From the NCBI GenBank assembly GCA_030447805.1, contig JAUJOE010000007.1, positions 35,448 through 77,298 of the forward strand: a stretch of 41,851 nucleotides of DNA, read 5' to 3'. Positions 17,034-26,600 of the stretch are shown here, piece by piece. Position 1 is the stretch's first letter, and the number at the start of each line of letters is the position of its first letter. This DNA comes from Nocardioidaceae bacterium (GTDB lineage Bacteria; Actinomycetota; Actinomycetes; Propionibacteriales; Nocardioidaceae). The position numbers were made by a program, and so were the translations under genes. The notes under the pieces were generated by a model, which saw only the letters and a list, made by a program, of their open reading frames with translations, did no database searches and was not told the origin of the DNA.

Positions 17034-18896
17034 GTGCATCCCGCGCTCTGGATCGTCGCCATTGTCGCGGTCGTCACGGCGGTCAGCGCGGTGTCTCATC
17101 GGTTCTCCGTCCCGGCTCCGTTGGCTCTTACCGTTGTCGGGGTCGTCGGCTCCTTCCTGCCCTGGGTGCCGGCGGTCGAGCTCAGCCCAGAACTCGTCCT
17201 GATCGGTTTCCTGCCGCCGCTGCTGTACGCCGCCGCACTGAAGACCTCCCTGCTCGACTTCCACCAGAACGCCCGGCCGATCGCGCTGCTGTCGGTCGGT
17301 CTTGTCGTCGTCACCACGATCGTCGTGGGGCTGGTGACGCACGCCCTGCTTCCAATCCCGTGGGCGGCGGCCTTCGCCCTCGGCGCCGTGGTCTCGCCAC
17401 CCGATGCGGTCGCCGCGACAGCGATCGCCCGACGGGTCGGCATGCCGCGGCGGATGGTGACGATCCTGCAGGGCGAGAGCCTGCTCAACGACGCCACGGC
17501 GTTGGTGGCGTTGCGTACGGCGATCGCCGCCGGCGCCGGGACCGTCAGTCTGCTCGACACCGGCGTGGACTTTGTCGTCACAGCGCTCGGCGGCATCGCA
17601 GTGGGAGTGGCGGTTGCCTACCTCACCGGCAAGCTGCGCACCCGGATCTCCGACGAGGTCACTAACACGGCCGTCTCGATGATCACCCCCTTCCTGTCCT
17701 ATCTCGCAGCAGAGCAGTTCCACTTCTCCGGTGTCCTGGCGGTCGTCATCACCGGACTGCTGCTCGGGCACACGTCCCACCTGATGCAGTCGGCCTCCTC
17801 CCGGGTGTTCGAGCGCACCAACTGGGCGACCGTGGAGTTCCTGCTCGAAAACACCGTCTTCTTGCTGATCGGACTCCAGGTCCGCGCGATCCTCGAGGCG
17901 GCGGCCGGCAGCGACCTCCCCGCCAGCCGGATCGTCACCGCCTGCGTGGTGGTGACCCTGACCGTCATGGTCGTACGGCCACTGTGGGTGTTCCCCGCGA
18001 CGTACCTGCCCCGCCTCATTCCGTCAGTCGCGCAGAACGATCCCAACCCGCGGTGGATGTACCCCGCGGCGGTCTCCTGGGCCGGCATGCGGGGCGTGGT
18101 CACCCTGGCGGCGGTGTTCGTACTTCCGCCGCAGACGCCGCATCGCGAGGTGCTGATCCTGATCGCCATGGTCGTCGTTGCCGCGACCCTGCTGGTGCAG
18201 GGGTCGACGTTGCCGCTGGTGCTCCGGCGGTTGGGACTCGGCGGCCCCGACCCGGCCGACGATGCGCTGCAGGCGGCGACCGTGCACCAGCGCTCAACCG
18301 CGCGCGGGGCTGGCCCGACTCGATGAGATCGTCACCGACGCTGACCCGGTCGAAGTCGTCGAGCGGGTACGGCGTCGTAGCAGCGAACGCTCCGAGGCCA
18401 TGTGGGAACGGCTTGGCAGCTCCGCGGAGACTCCAAGCGAGGCCTACGCGAGGCTGCGGACCGAGATGATCAGGGCCCAGCGCGCGGAGCTCATCCGGCT
18501 GCGCGACCAGGGGCTGGTGCACGACGACGTACTGCGAAACATCTTCAGCGACATCGACATCGAGGAGACAGTCTTGGACTTTCGGCGCACGCTCAGCCGC
18601 GACGGCAGGGCAGAAGCCTTGCTGGCGCCCGACGAGCACACCGGCTGCGATCACCTGCAGGACGCCACCGACGCTCCTTCGCCCCGGCCCCCGGACGGTT
18701 GTGCGGAGTGCCTGAGCGAAGGACGCCGGTGGGTGCACCTGCGCCTGTGCATGACGTGCGGCCACGTCGGGTGCTGTGACTCCTCGGCCGGCAGGCACGC
18801 CAGCGGCCACCACGCACGACCGGCCACCCGGTCATCCGCAGCTACGAGGCCAACGAGTCCTGGCGGTGGTGCTTCGTCGACGAGCAGGTCGGCTGA
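17034..18896 (+). CDS. Na+/H+ antiporter (CPA1) with C-terminal UBP zinc finger (frame interrupted)
   Basis: About 620-aa sodium-proton exchanger. Residues 1 to about 410 are membrane helices, with the CPA1 ion-site motif AVVSPPDAVAATAIA, the ILQGESLLNDATALV segment and SWAGMRGVVTLAAV. A helical cytoplasmic tail follows (LARLDEIVTDADPVEVVERV to DIEETVLDFRRTL). The end is a UBP-type zinc finger: GCDHLQDA, GCAECLSEGRRWVHLRLC, CGHVGCCDSSAGRHASGHH, then TGHPVIRSYEANESWRWCF. The frame shifts twice: near GGGG at 18306-18309 (one extra base) and near 18813-18818 (one missing base), which returns it to the first frame. Continuity of the domains across both breaks argues for base-calling errors. Confidence 0.85.
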
Positions 18897-19012
18897 AAGC
18901 CTGGGCGGCGAGACAGCCAGTTCTCAGCCGACGCGTCACTTTTTGCCTTCTGTCTCGTTATTATCTAGTCGGTGCCTTGCACCGCGCCTATCCCGCATCC
19001 CCTGGAGGTCTG

Positions 19013-20525
19013 ATGACCCGGTTGACCCGTCGTGCCGCCGCTCGCGCCCTTGTCGCCAGCGCAGGAGCCACCACGCTGCTCGCCAGCGCGGTTCCGGCGA
19101 TCGCCCATAACGAGAGCTACGACAAGGACGCAGCCGTCCACCAGGCCACCCTGGCCGCCGCACCGCTGCTCATGAGCGACAACATGGAGCTGCTCGGGAC
19201 GTTCCCTGAGCTCGAAGGGATCTCCGGCGACTACGCGCGCTCGACCGAGCACTTCTACCTGTCGACCCTCAACGGCATCACGGTTCTCGACATCAGCACG
19301 CCGGACAGCCCGTCGTCACGGGCAAGTACCTGAACAACCACTTCGAGAACGAAGCAATGAACTACGGCGAGCGCCGTACCAGAGACGGCAAGGTCACCGA
19401 CCAGTTCGTGATGATCGGCGTCGACCTGCAGGCGGTCGACCCGACCGACCCGGCCCACACCAACATCGGCGGCGGCCAGCTGATCATCGTCGACGTGGAG
19501 GACCCCACCAACCCGCACGCGCGATCCCGGGTCGACGTTTCCACCAGCACCCACACGGTGTCCTGCGTGCGGGAGATCCAGTGTCGCTACGCCTACACGG
19601 CCGGCAACCGAGGCACGTTCTCGGTCATCGACCTGCGCGACCTCGACAATCCCAAGGAAGTCGACTTTAACCCCAGCACGCCGGAGATCGATCCTTTCCT
19701 CTCACCGGCCACCGATCCGAACAAGGTCTTCAGCAAGGGTGCGGGGCACAAGTGGAACTTCGACCGCGGCGCCATCGGCTTCCACACCGGTTCGGGCGGC
19801 ACCGCGGCCTTCGATGTCAGCGACCCAGCTAACCCTAAATTCCTCACTGGTACCGGCGCGGCCGGACGAGGTGAGGCCGCGGGCCTCGAGGACTACAACG
19901 ACTTCATCCACCACAACTCCTGGCACCCGAACCACGCCGCGTTCCGGCCATTCACCCCCCGAGCGTCGAGAACGGGAACGTGCTGCTGATCACCGAGGAG
20001 GACTACGAGCAGACTGACTGCTCCAAGGCCGGGTCCTTCCAGACCTGGAAGATCAACAGCTTCAAGCGTGCCGACGCCATCAAACCGCTGGACAAGGTGG
20101 AGCTGGCAGACCTCGGCGGGCCCGCCGACTTCGTGTTGCCTGAGGACGCGTTCTGCTCGGCGCACTGGTTCGACTACCACCAGTCCGGCATTGCCGCCGT
20201 CGCCTACTACGGCGGCGGCGTCCGGCTGGTCGACGTACGTGACCCGAAGAACATCAAGCCCTACGGCTACGCCGTGGGTGGAGAGACCTGGGACGCGTAC
20301 TGGATGCCGCAGCGGCGTACTGACGACACGGCGAAGCTGCCGCGTACGAACATCCTCTACCAGGTCGACTTGGTCACCGGGCTCACCGTCTACCGGGTAA
20401 ACCTTCCAGGCCCCGCCACCCAGACCCAAGCCACGGCCGCTGGCGTTACGCAGACAAGCTTCTCGACCGGCGTAACGCCCCGCATGAACCACACTTGTAG
20501 CGAGCAGATGGCAATCGATCTCTGA
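19013..20525 (+). CDS. Secreted LVIVD-repeat protein (frame interrupted)
   Basis: About 505-aa exported protein with a Sec-type leader (MTRLTRRAAARALVASAG to AVPAIAHN). It contains beta-propeller-like LVIVD repeats: ITVLDISTPDSP, QLIIVDVEDPTNPHARS, FSVIDLRDLDNPKEVDF, TAAFDVSDPANPKFLTG and VRLVDVRDPKNIKPYGY. Such proteins are extracellular and of unknown function. Two single-base breaks occur: near 19309-19313 (adding one base gives SPVVTGKYLNN) and in the C-run 19955-19960 (adding one C gives FTPPSVENGNVLLITEEDY). GGAGG precedes the ATG at 19013. The gene is monocistronic, closed by a strong terminator 12 bases after the stop. Confidence 0.85.
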
Positions 20526-20537
20526 GCTCAGCACCAG

Positions 20538-20570
20538 AAAAGACCCCCGGCACAGCGTCGGGGGTCTTTT
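20538..20570 (+). terminator. Strong intrinsic terminator
   Basis: AAAAGACCCCCG (20538-20549) pairs perfectly over 12 bases with CGGGGGTCTTTT (20559-20570) around a nine-base loop. The right arm ends in TTTT, and CTTCG follows. The A-run on the left arm makes it bidirectional, so it can also serve the anti-sigma gene coming from the right. Confidence 0.93.
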
Positions 20571-20594
20571 CTTCGTCCCGGTCGCGGTTTCGTC

Positions 20595-21266
20595 CTACAA
20601 GTCCGCCGTCAGAACTGCTTGCCCATCTTCGTCGAGGACCCGGAAGCCGGTGGCATCGGGCCGAAGAACATCGCTGTTGAGGTTGCAGTTCATGACCTTC
20701 TCACCGGTCCCGACGAACCCACCAGCCGAGCGAGTTCGCCGTCCCGCGTCGTCACGACAACCGCGTAGGGGCTGCCAGAGCGTAGGCCGGTTGCCTCCAG
20801 TTTGATCTCAACGCCCCATGTGTGCGCGACCACGCCGGCACTTGCAGTTGCACGTCGTCCAGCCTTGACGTGACCTGCACCGACTCGACGGTCGCGACGG
20901 GAGTGTCAGAAACCTGCTGGCCGATCTGCAGTCCTAGGCCGCCCACGAGGAGCACCGCCAGCACTGCTGCGGCGGCCATGAGCACGTGCGGCGGCGCGTC
21001 AGCTGGTCGCGGCGGTGCCGCTCATGAGCAACGGCCACCTGGATGCGATGCCCGAGGTCAGAGGATGGGGTGGGCACCGTAGATACACGGTCAAGGTCCA
21101 CAAATGCGAGTTCATGGGCGAGGGGAGCGATTTCGGTCAGGTTGCGTCGGCAATCTGGGCAACCGTCGACATGCGCACGGACCGCTGTCTCCTCCGCAGC
21201 CGACAGGTGGCCGAGCGCAAACGCACCGAGCATCTCCCGTAGCGTGCGGTGGTCGTCGGGGTTCAC
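20595..21266 (-). CDS. Anti-sigma factor, zinc-finger/RskA-like (frame interrupted three times)
   Basis: About 223-aa membrane anti-sigma factor. The N-terminal zinc-binding anti-sigma domain shows LGAFALGHLSAAEETAVRAH and HVDGCPDC (His-x3-Cys-x2-Cys). A single membrane helix follows (LMAAAAVLAVLLVGGLGLQI), then an extracytoplasmic RskA-like domain (VEIKLEATGLRSGSPYAVVV ... GFVGTGEKVMNCNLNSDVL ... FRVLDEDGQAVLTADL). Reading all three parts needs one base restored near 20984-20992, at CCCC 20813-20816, and near 20717-20726. Its start overlaps the sigma-factor stop by four bases, so the two are translationally coupled. It should hold the sigma factor at the membrane until a signal releases it. 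Confidence 0.82.
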
Positions 21267-21853
21267 AACGTCACTCCCATCTCATCAATTGCAGCGCGCA
21301 GGGCCTTCAGTCCGTAGAACACTCGGCTTCGCAGCGTGCCAACCGGAACGCCGTACTCTGCGGCGACCTCGGAGTACGGCCTGTCCTTCAGGTGGGTCTC
21401 CACGATGGCAGTGCGGTGCTCCTCGCTGATGCGCTGCAGTGCCTCCTCGATGACCCAGGAGCGCAACAGCCGCTCAGTGAAATCCTCCCCTGCAGACGCC
21501 CGCCCGGTCTCCCATTCGGGGGTCTCTGCCACCGCCGCGGTCAACGGCCTCGCCTGGGACGCCCGGACGTGCGAGATCATCGTGTTCCTTGCGATGGCGA
21601 AAAGCCACACCCGCAAACTGGCGATGCTCTCATCAAAACGGTCAGCCGCGCGCCACGCCCGAAGGAACGTCTCCTGTACGACGTCTTCTGCGGCCCCCTT
21701 GTCTCCCAGGCCACGCAGCGCGAACCGGTACAGCTCGGCCCCGTAGGCCGAGTAGGCGGCATCGAGACCCGCCTCGTCGGCGAGCGTTGGCGCGTCAGAC
21801 GCGTCAGACGCGTCCGCGCGAGAGCGTCGCATTTGATACACCACCGTTCGCAA
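21263..21853 (-). CDS. ECF RNA polymerase sigma factor (SigK/SigL-like)
   Basis: 196-aa extracytoplasmic-function sigma factor. Region 2 is YRFALRGLGDKGAAEDVVQE, followed by TFLRAWRAADRF and VWLFAIARNTMISHVR. Region 4 is ALQRISEEHRTAIVETHLKD, then PYSEVAAEYGVPVGTLRSRV. Regions 3 and 1.1 are absent, as in all ECF factors. The TTG at 21853 is chosen because GGAGGA lies five to six bases upstream; the ATG at 21832 is the alternative. The four-base overlap with the anti-sigma gene marks them as a pair. A TATAGA box at 21880-21885 (minus strand) could be its -10, with only a weak -35. Confidence 0.92.
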   Translation of the reverse strand: MRTVVYQMRRSRADASDASDAPTLADEAGLDAAYSAYGAELYRFALRGLGDKGAAEDVVQETFLRAWRAADRFDESIASLRVWLFAIARNTMISHVRASQARPLTAAVAETPEWETGRASAGEDFTERLLRSWVIEEALQRISEEHRTAIVETHLKDRPYSEVAAEYGVPVGTLRSRVFYGLKALRAAIDEMGVTL

Positions 21854-22029
21854 CCTAGTCCTCCGAGCTCGTCTCTGTGTCTATACGCCGCCAGGCAGTT
21901 GGCCGTTCAGCAGGAACTAATCGGTAAGCGTGGTGAACGCGCCGGTTCCGGCAAACGTATACACCGCTGAGTGTCCACAGCGCCAGGATCCGCCTGAAGC
22001 CGGGTCACACCACATAAGGAGATTTGCAC

Positions 22030-22656
22030 ATGAACTTCCCTCGAACTGCAGTGTTGACCTGCCTCAGCATTGGAGCACTTGCCGTCGGTTCTACCGGGGC
22101 GTTGGCTTCCCATGACGGGGGCAGCGGGGACTGGGGCGGAGACAGCGGTGGCAAGGGCGCCTTCCGCGCCGCGTCGTACATCAACTCCGACGGAGGCGCC
22201 AACCCCAACGTTGACTCTGACTCGAGCTGCGCCACGCCCGACCAGTACGACCGTCAGCGGATCAGCAGCAAGTCCAGCGGCAACCCAGGCAACCGCAACG
22301 TGCACAACGACGCATGCTTCTTCGACATGAACGACAACAAGGCTGACGGGCCGGCCTCATTCCAGAGCTTCGGCGCGGGCTACATCAGCGCCTGCCCCGA
22401 CCCCGACGGCACGGGGCCGAAGTACGCGGTGCTGAGCGACACCAACGGTGATGGTCGTAACGACCTTTGCTTCCAGTCCGGCTACCAGGAGAGCATGATT
22501 CCCGGAACGGCCGGCGACGAAGAGTTCCACGCCCGGGTCAACAAGAACACCGGCGAGGGCCTCCAGTATGTCGTGTGGTGTTCTGACGCCGACGCCGACG
22601 GGTGCTCCGACGAAGACGTCAAGGACCGCATCACCGTCAAGTGGCTCTCCTCCTGA
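22030..22656 (+). CDS. Secreted Asp/Gly-rich protein, possibly calcium-binding
   Basis: 208-aa exported protein. The signal peptide is residues 1 to about 27 (LTCLSIGALAVGSTGALA, then SHDGG). The mature part is acidic and rich in Asp, Asn, Gly and Ser, with Ca-binding-like loops such as DTNGDGRNDLCF, DPDGTG and SDADADGCSDEDVKD that resemble thrombospondin type 3 or EF-hand-type loops. Six Cys occur in the mature part and could form disulfides. No family is recognised. GGAGA lies seven bases before the ATG. It is divergent from the sigma/anti-sigma pair across 176 bases, so it may be a target of that sigma factor, but I could not identify a convincing ECF promoter. Confidence 0.8.
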   Translation: MNFPRTAVLTCLSIGALAVGSTGALASHDGGSGDWGGDSGGKGAFRAASYINSDGGANPNVDSDSSCATPDQYDRQRISSKSSGNPGNRNVHNDACFFDMNDNKADGPASFQSFGAGYISACPDPDGTGPKYAVLSDTNGDGRNDLCFQSGYQESMIPGTAGDEEFHARVNKNTGEGLQYVVWCSDADADGCSDEDVKDRITVKWLSS

Positions 22657-22718
22657 CCAGGGCCGAACCGCAGGGTCTGATCGACCACCCCTCCGATCAG
22701 TCCTGAGCACTTGAGATG

Positions 22719-22748
22719 GCGCCCCTGCCCCCGTACGGGCCGGGGCGC
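22719..22748. terminator. GC-rich hairpin between convergent genes
   Basis: GCGCCCC (22719-22725) pairs with GGGGCGC (22742-22748), and an inner GCCC/GGGC pair (22727-22730 with 22737-22740) extends it. It sits in the 113-base gap between two convergent genes. There is no T-run on either side, so it may be a U-less actinobacterial terminator. Confidence 0.5.
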
Positions 22749-22769
22749 TATCGATGTCCGGGAGCCTGG

Positions 22770-23564
22770 TCAGTAGATCTCGGGAACCGTGGTCTGGGCT
22801 TCCTTGGGCGGCCGGACGTAGTCGTCAGTCTGTCGCTCGGGCAGCTCCAACGGCTCCGACTTGACGTCCTCGTACGGGACGCAACTCAGCAGGTGGCTGA
22901 TGCAGTTCAGCCGGGCCCGCCGCTTGTCATCGGCGTTCACCACCCACCACGGGGACGTCTCGGTGTCGGTGTGCTCGAACATCCGGTCCTTGGCGCGGGA
23001 GTAGTCGACCCAACGCGCGCGGGAATGCAGGTCCATCTCGCTGAGCTTCCAGCGCTTCTCGGGGTTGTTGATGCGATCCTGGAACCGCCGCTCCTGTTCG
23101 TCGTCACTCACCGAGAACCAGTACTTGATCAGGATCAGGCCGGAGCGGATCAGCATGTCCTCGAACTCCGGAGCGCTGCGTAGGAACTCCCGGTACTCCT
23201 CGTCGGTGCAAAACCCCATCACTCGTTCGACACCGGCCCGGTTGTACCAGCTGCGGTCGAACAGCACCACCTCTCCGCCGGCGGGCAGGTGGGCGGCGTA
23301 CCGCTGGAAGTACCACTGCGACCGTTCCTTCTCCGTCGGCGCTGCCAGTGCGACCACCCGCACCACCCGTGGATTGGTCTGGTCGCCGATACGTTTGATC
23401 GTGCCCCCCTTGCCGGCTGCATCGCGGCCCTCGAAGATCACGCAGACCCGCAGTCCCTGCGACGCCACCCACTCCTGCATCTTGACGAGCTCATTCTGCA
23501 GCCGAGCCAGCTCGGCCTCGTAGAACTTCTTCTTCAGCTTCTTGGGCTTCTCGGTCACGGTCAT
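22770..23564 (-). CDS. ppk2: Polyphosphate kinase 2 (PPK2)
   Basis: 264-aa cytoplasmic polyphosphate:nucleotide phosphotransferase of the P-loop kinase fold. Walker A GRDAAGKGG is at residues 46-54, Walker B/lid LFDRSWYNRAGVE at about 101-113, and the C-terminal lid region has RFQDRINNPEKRWKLS and SPWWVVNADDKRRARLN. The order and length match one-domain PPK2 enzymes, which use polyP to phosphorylate GDP or ADP or run the reverse reaction. The ATG at 23564 is preferred over a frame that starts at 23624, because GGAGAG precedes it and the following Lys-rich N-terminus is typical. It is divergent from hrpA. Confidence 0.92.
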   Translation of the reverse strand: MTVTEKPKKLKKKFYEAELARLQNELVKMQEWVASQGLRVCVIFEGRDAAGKGGTIKRIGDQTNPRVVRVVALAAPTEKERSQWYFQRYAAHLPAGGEVVLFDRSWYNRAGVERVMGFCTDEEYREFLRSAPEFEDMLIRSGLILIKYWFSVSDDEQERRFQDRINNPEKRWKLSEMDLHSRARWVDYSRAKDRMFEHTDTETSPWWVVNADDKRRARLNCISHLLSCVPYEDVKSEPLELPERQTDDYVRPPKEAQTTVPEIY

Positions 23565-23628
23565 CAGGCTCTCCAGTTGTGGACGGGGACGCCCATTCTC
23601 GTACACCCCACCGTGGCGCGCCATAGTT

Positions 23629-26600
23629 GTGCGGGTGGACGCTGCCCGCCTGGATATTGCGATCAGCTATCCCGAGCAGCTCCCCGTCTCGCAGCGCAAG
23701 GACGACATCGCCCGCGCGATCCGGGACCACCAGGTGGTGATCCTCGCCGGTGAGACCGGGAGCGGCAAGACGACCCAGCTGCCGAAGATCTGCCTCGAGC
23801 TGGGCCGTGGCCAGGACGGGCGGGTCATCGGCCACACCCAGCCGCGCCGGATCGCCGCCCGCACCGTCGCCGAGCGCATCGCCGAGGAGCTCGGCACCGA
23901 GCTCGGTGAGTTGGTGGGCTACAAAGTCCGGTTCACCGACCGGTCGAGCGACGCGACCGCCGTCAAGGTGATGACCGACGGGATCCTGCTGGCGGAGATC
24001 CAGCGCGACCGGTCGCTCAAGCGCTACGACACGATCATCATCGACGAGGCGCACGAGCGCAGTCTCAACATCGACTTCCTGCTCGGCTACCTCAAGCAGC
24101 TGCTGCCGAGGCGCCCCGACCTCAAGGTGATCATCACCTCGGCGACCATCGACCCGCAACGCTTCGCCGAGCACTTCGCCGCCCCCGTCATCGAGGTGTC
24201 TGGTCGCACCTATCCCGTCGAGGTCCGCTACCGCGAGCTGCTCGACGACCAGACCCAAGGCATCACCGACGCGGTGCGCGAGCTGCTCGACGAGGGTCCC
24301 GGTGACATCTTGGTCTTCTTGTCCGGTGAGCGCGAGATCCGCGACGCCGCCGATGCGTTGAAGAAGGTCAAGCCGCGGCGGGCAACTGACGCCTTCGAGG
24401 TGCTGCCGCTGTACGCGCGGCTCTCGACCGCTGACCAGCACCGCGTGTTCGCGCCGCATTCCACCCGCCGGGTGGTCTTGGCGACCAACGTCGCGGAGAC
24501 GTCGCTGACGGTTCCCGGCATTCGGTACGTCGTCGACACCGGGCTGGCGCGCATCTCGCGGTTCAGCGCGCGTACCAAGGTGCAGCGGCTGCCGATCGAG
24601 CCGATCTCCCAGGCCAGCGCCAACCAGCGCAAGGGCCGGTGCGGCCGGGTCGCCGAGGGCATCTGCATCCGGCTGTACGCCGAGGAGGACTTCGCGGCCC
24701 GTCCGGAGTTCACCGAGCCGGAGATCTTGCGCACCAACCTGGCGTCGGTGATCTTGCAGATGACCGCGCTGGGTCTCGGCGACATCGCCAGATTCCCGTT
24801 CCTGGAGCCGCCGGACACTCGCAGCATTCAGGCCGGCATGCAGCTGCTCGAGGAAATCGGTGCATTGACACTGCCGGCTCAGCGGCATACGAAAGCCAAC
24901 CGGTCGGCTGCCTCGCCCGGCGGCGACAAGCGGAACCAGCCGGGGCCGCGGCTGACGAAGCTGGGCCGCCAGCTCGCGCAGCTCCCGATCGACCCACGGC
25001 TCGGGCGAATGGTGCTCGAGGCCGACCGCAACGGCTGTGTGAGGGAGGTCATCACGATCGTCGCCGCGTTGTCGATCCAAGACCCGCGGGAGCGACCGAC
25101 CGACGTGCAAGAGCAGGCTGATGCCCAGCACCGGCGGTTCGCCGACCCGGCGTCGGACTTCGCCGCTCTGCTCAACCTGTGGCGGCACCTGCAGGAGCAG
25201 CAGGAGGCGTCGTCGTCGAGCGCCTTCCGGCGGCTGTGCAAGGCAGAGTTCCTCAACTACCTGCGGGTGCGGGAGTGGCAGGACCTCGACGCCCAGCTGC
25301 GCCAGGTCGCCAAGCAGCTCGGCCTGCGGCTCAACTCGGCGCCGGCGGCGGCGAGCGAGGCCATCCACCGGTCGCTGCTGGCCGGCCTGTTGTCGCATGT
25401 CGGGATGAAGGACACCGAGAAGCGCGACTACCTCGGCGCCCGCGGCACCCGGTTCGCGATCTTCCCCGGGTCGGCGCTGTTCAAGAAGCCGCCGGACTAC
25501 GTGATGGCCGCGGAGCTGGTCGAAACCGGTCGGCTGTGGGCGCGCGTCAACGCCCGCATCGAGCCTGGGTGGGCGGAGGCGCTTGGCGCGCATCTCGTGA
25601 AACGCAGCTACAGCGAGCCGCACTGGGAGAAAAAGCGCGGCGCGGTGATGGCGCTGGAGAAGGTGACGCTGTACGGCGTGCCGCTCGTCGCCGACCGGCC
25701 GGTGAACTACGGAAGGATCGACCCGGTCGTGGCTCGGGACCTGTTCATCCGGCACGCGCTGGTGCAGGGGGAGTGGCGCACACGGCACCGGTTCTTCGCG
25801 GCGAACACCGCGCTGCTCGAGCGGGCCGAGGACCTCGAGCACAAGGCCCGCCGCCGCGACATCGTCGTCGACGACGACACTCTGTTCGACTTCTACGACG
25901 CCCGGGTGCCAGCCGACGTGGTCTCGACAGCTCACTTCGACGCCTGGTGGAAGCAGGCCCGCCAGGTCACCCCGGAGCTGCTCACGTTCGACCCGGACCT
26001 GGTGGTGAGCGACGCCGCGGCGGAGGTGTCGAGCGAGCAGTTCCCGGACGTGTGGCGCTCCGGCGAGGCGGAACTGCCGCTCGCGTACGCCTTCGAGCCC
26101 GGTGCTGAGCACGACGGCGTGACGGTCGACGTCCCGGTGACGGCGCTCCCGACGTTGGAGACCCGGGACTTCTCCTGGCCGGTGCCCGGGCTGCGGCACG
26201 AGCTGGTCGTGGCGCTGATCAGGTCGCTCCCGAAGGCGCTGCGGGTGAACTTCGTGCCCGCACCCAACTACGCCACCGCCTTCCTCGAGGCGGTGACGCC
26301 GGGGGAGGAGCCGCTGCCGGACGCGCTGGAGCGCTACCTGCGCCGGACGACCGGCGTCGTCGTACGCCGCGACGACTGGTCGGTCGACAAGGTCCCGGCC
26401 CATCTGCGGCCGCTGTTTCGGGTCGTGTCGGACGGCGGGGAGGTGCTCGGCCAGGGCAGGGACCTCGACGAGCTCAAGGGGGACTGGCGCGAGCTGCCGG
26501 TGCGGCGGTGTCGTCTGCCGCCAGTGAGCTCGAACGGTCCGGCATCACGGCCTGGGACTTCGCGGCCGTGCCTGCTGAGTTCATGCAGACCCGGGCAGGG

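Noticed and set aside
23491..26403. A 970-codon open frame on the minus strand opposite hrpA
   Set aside because: Its product is Arg/Leu/Gln/His-rich with no domain, and the plus strand has clear DEAH helicase motifs. Long antisense frames are expected in high-GC codon usage.
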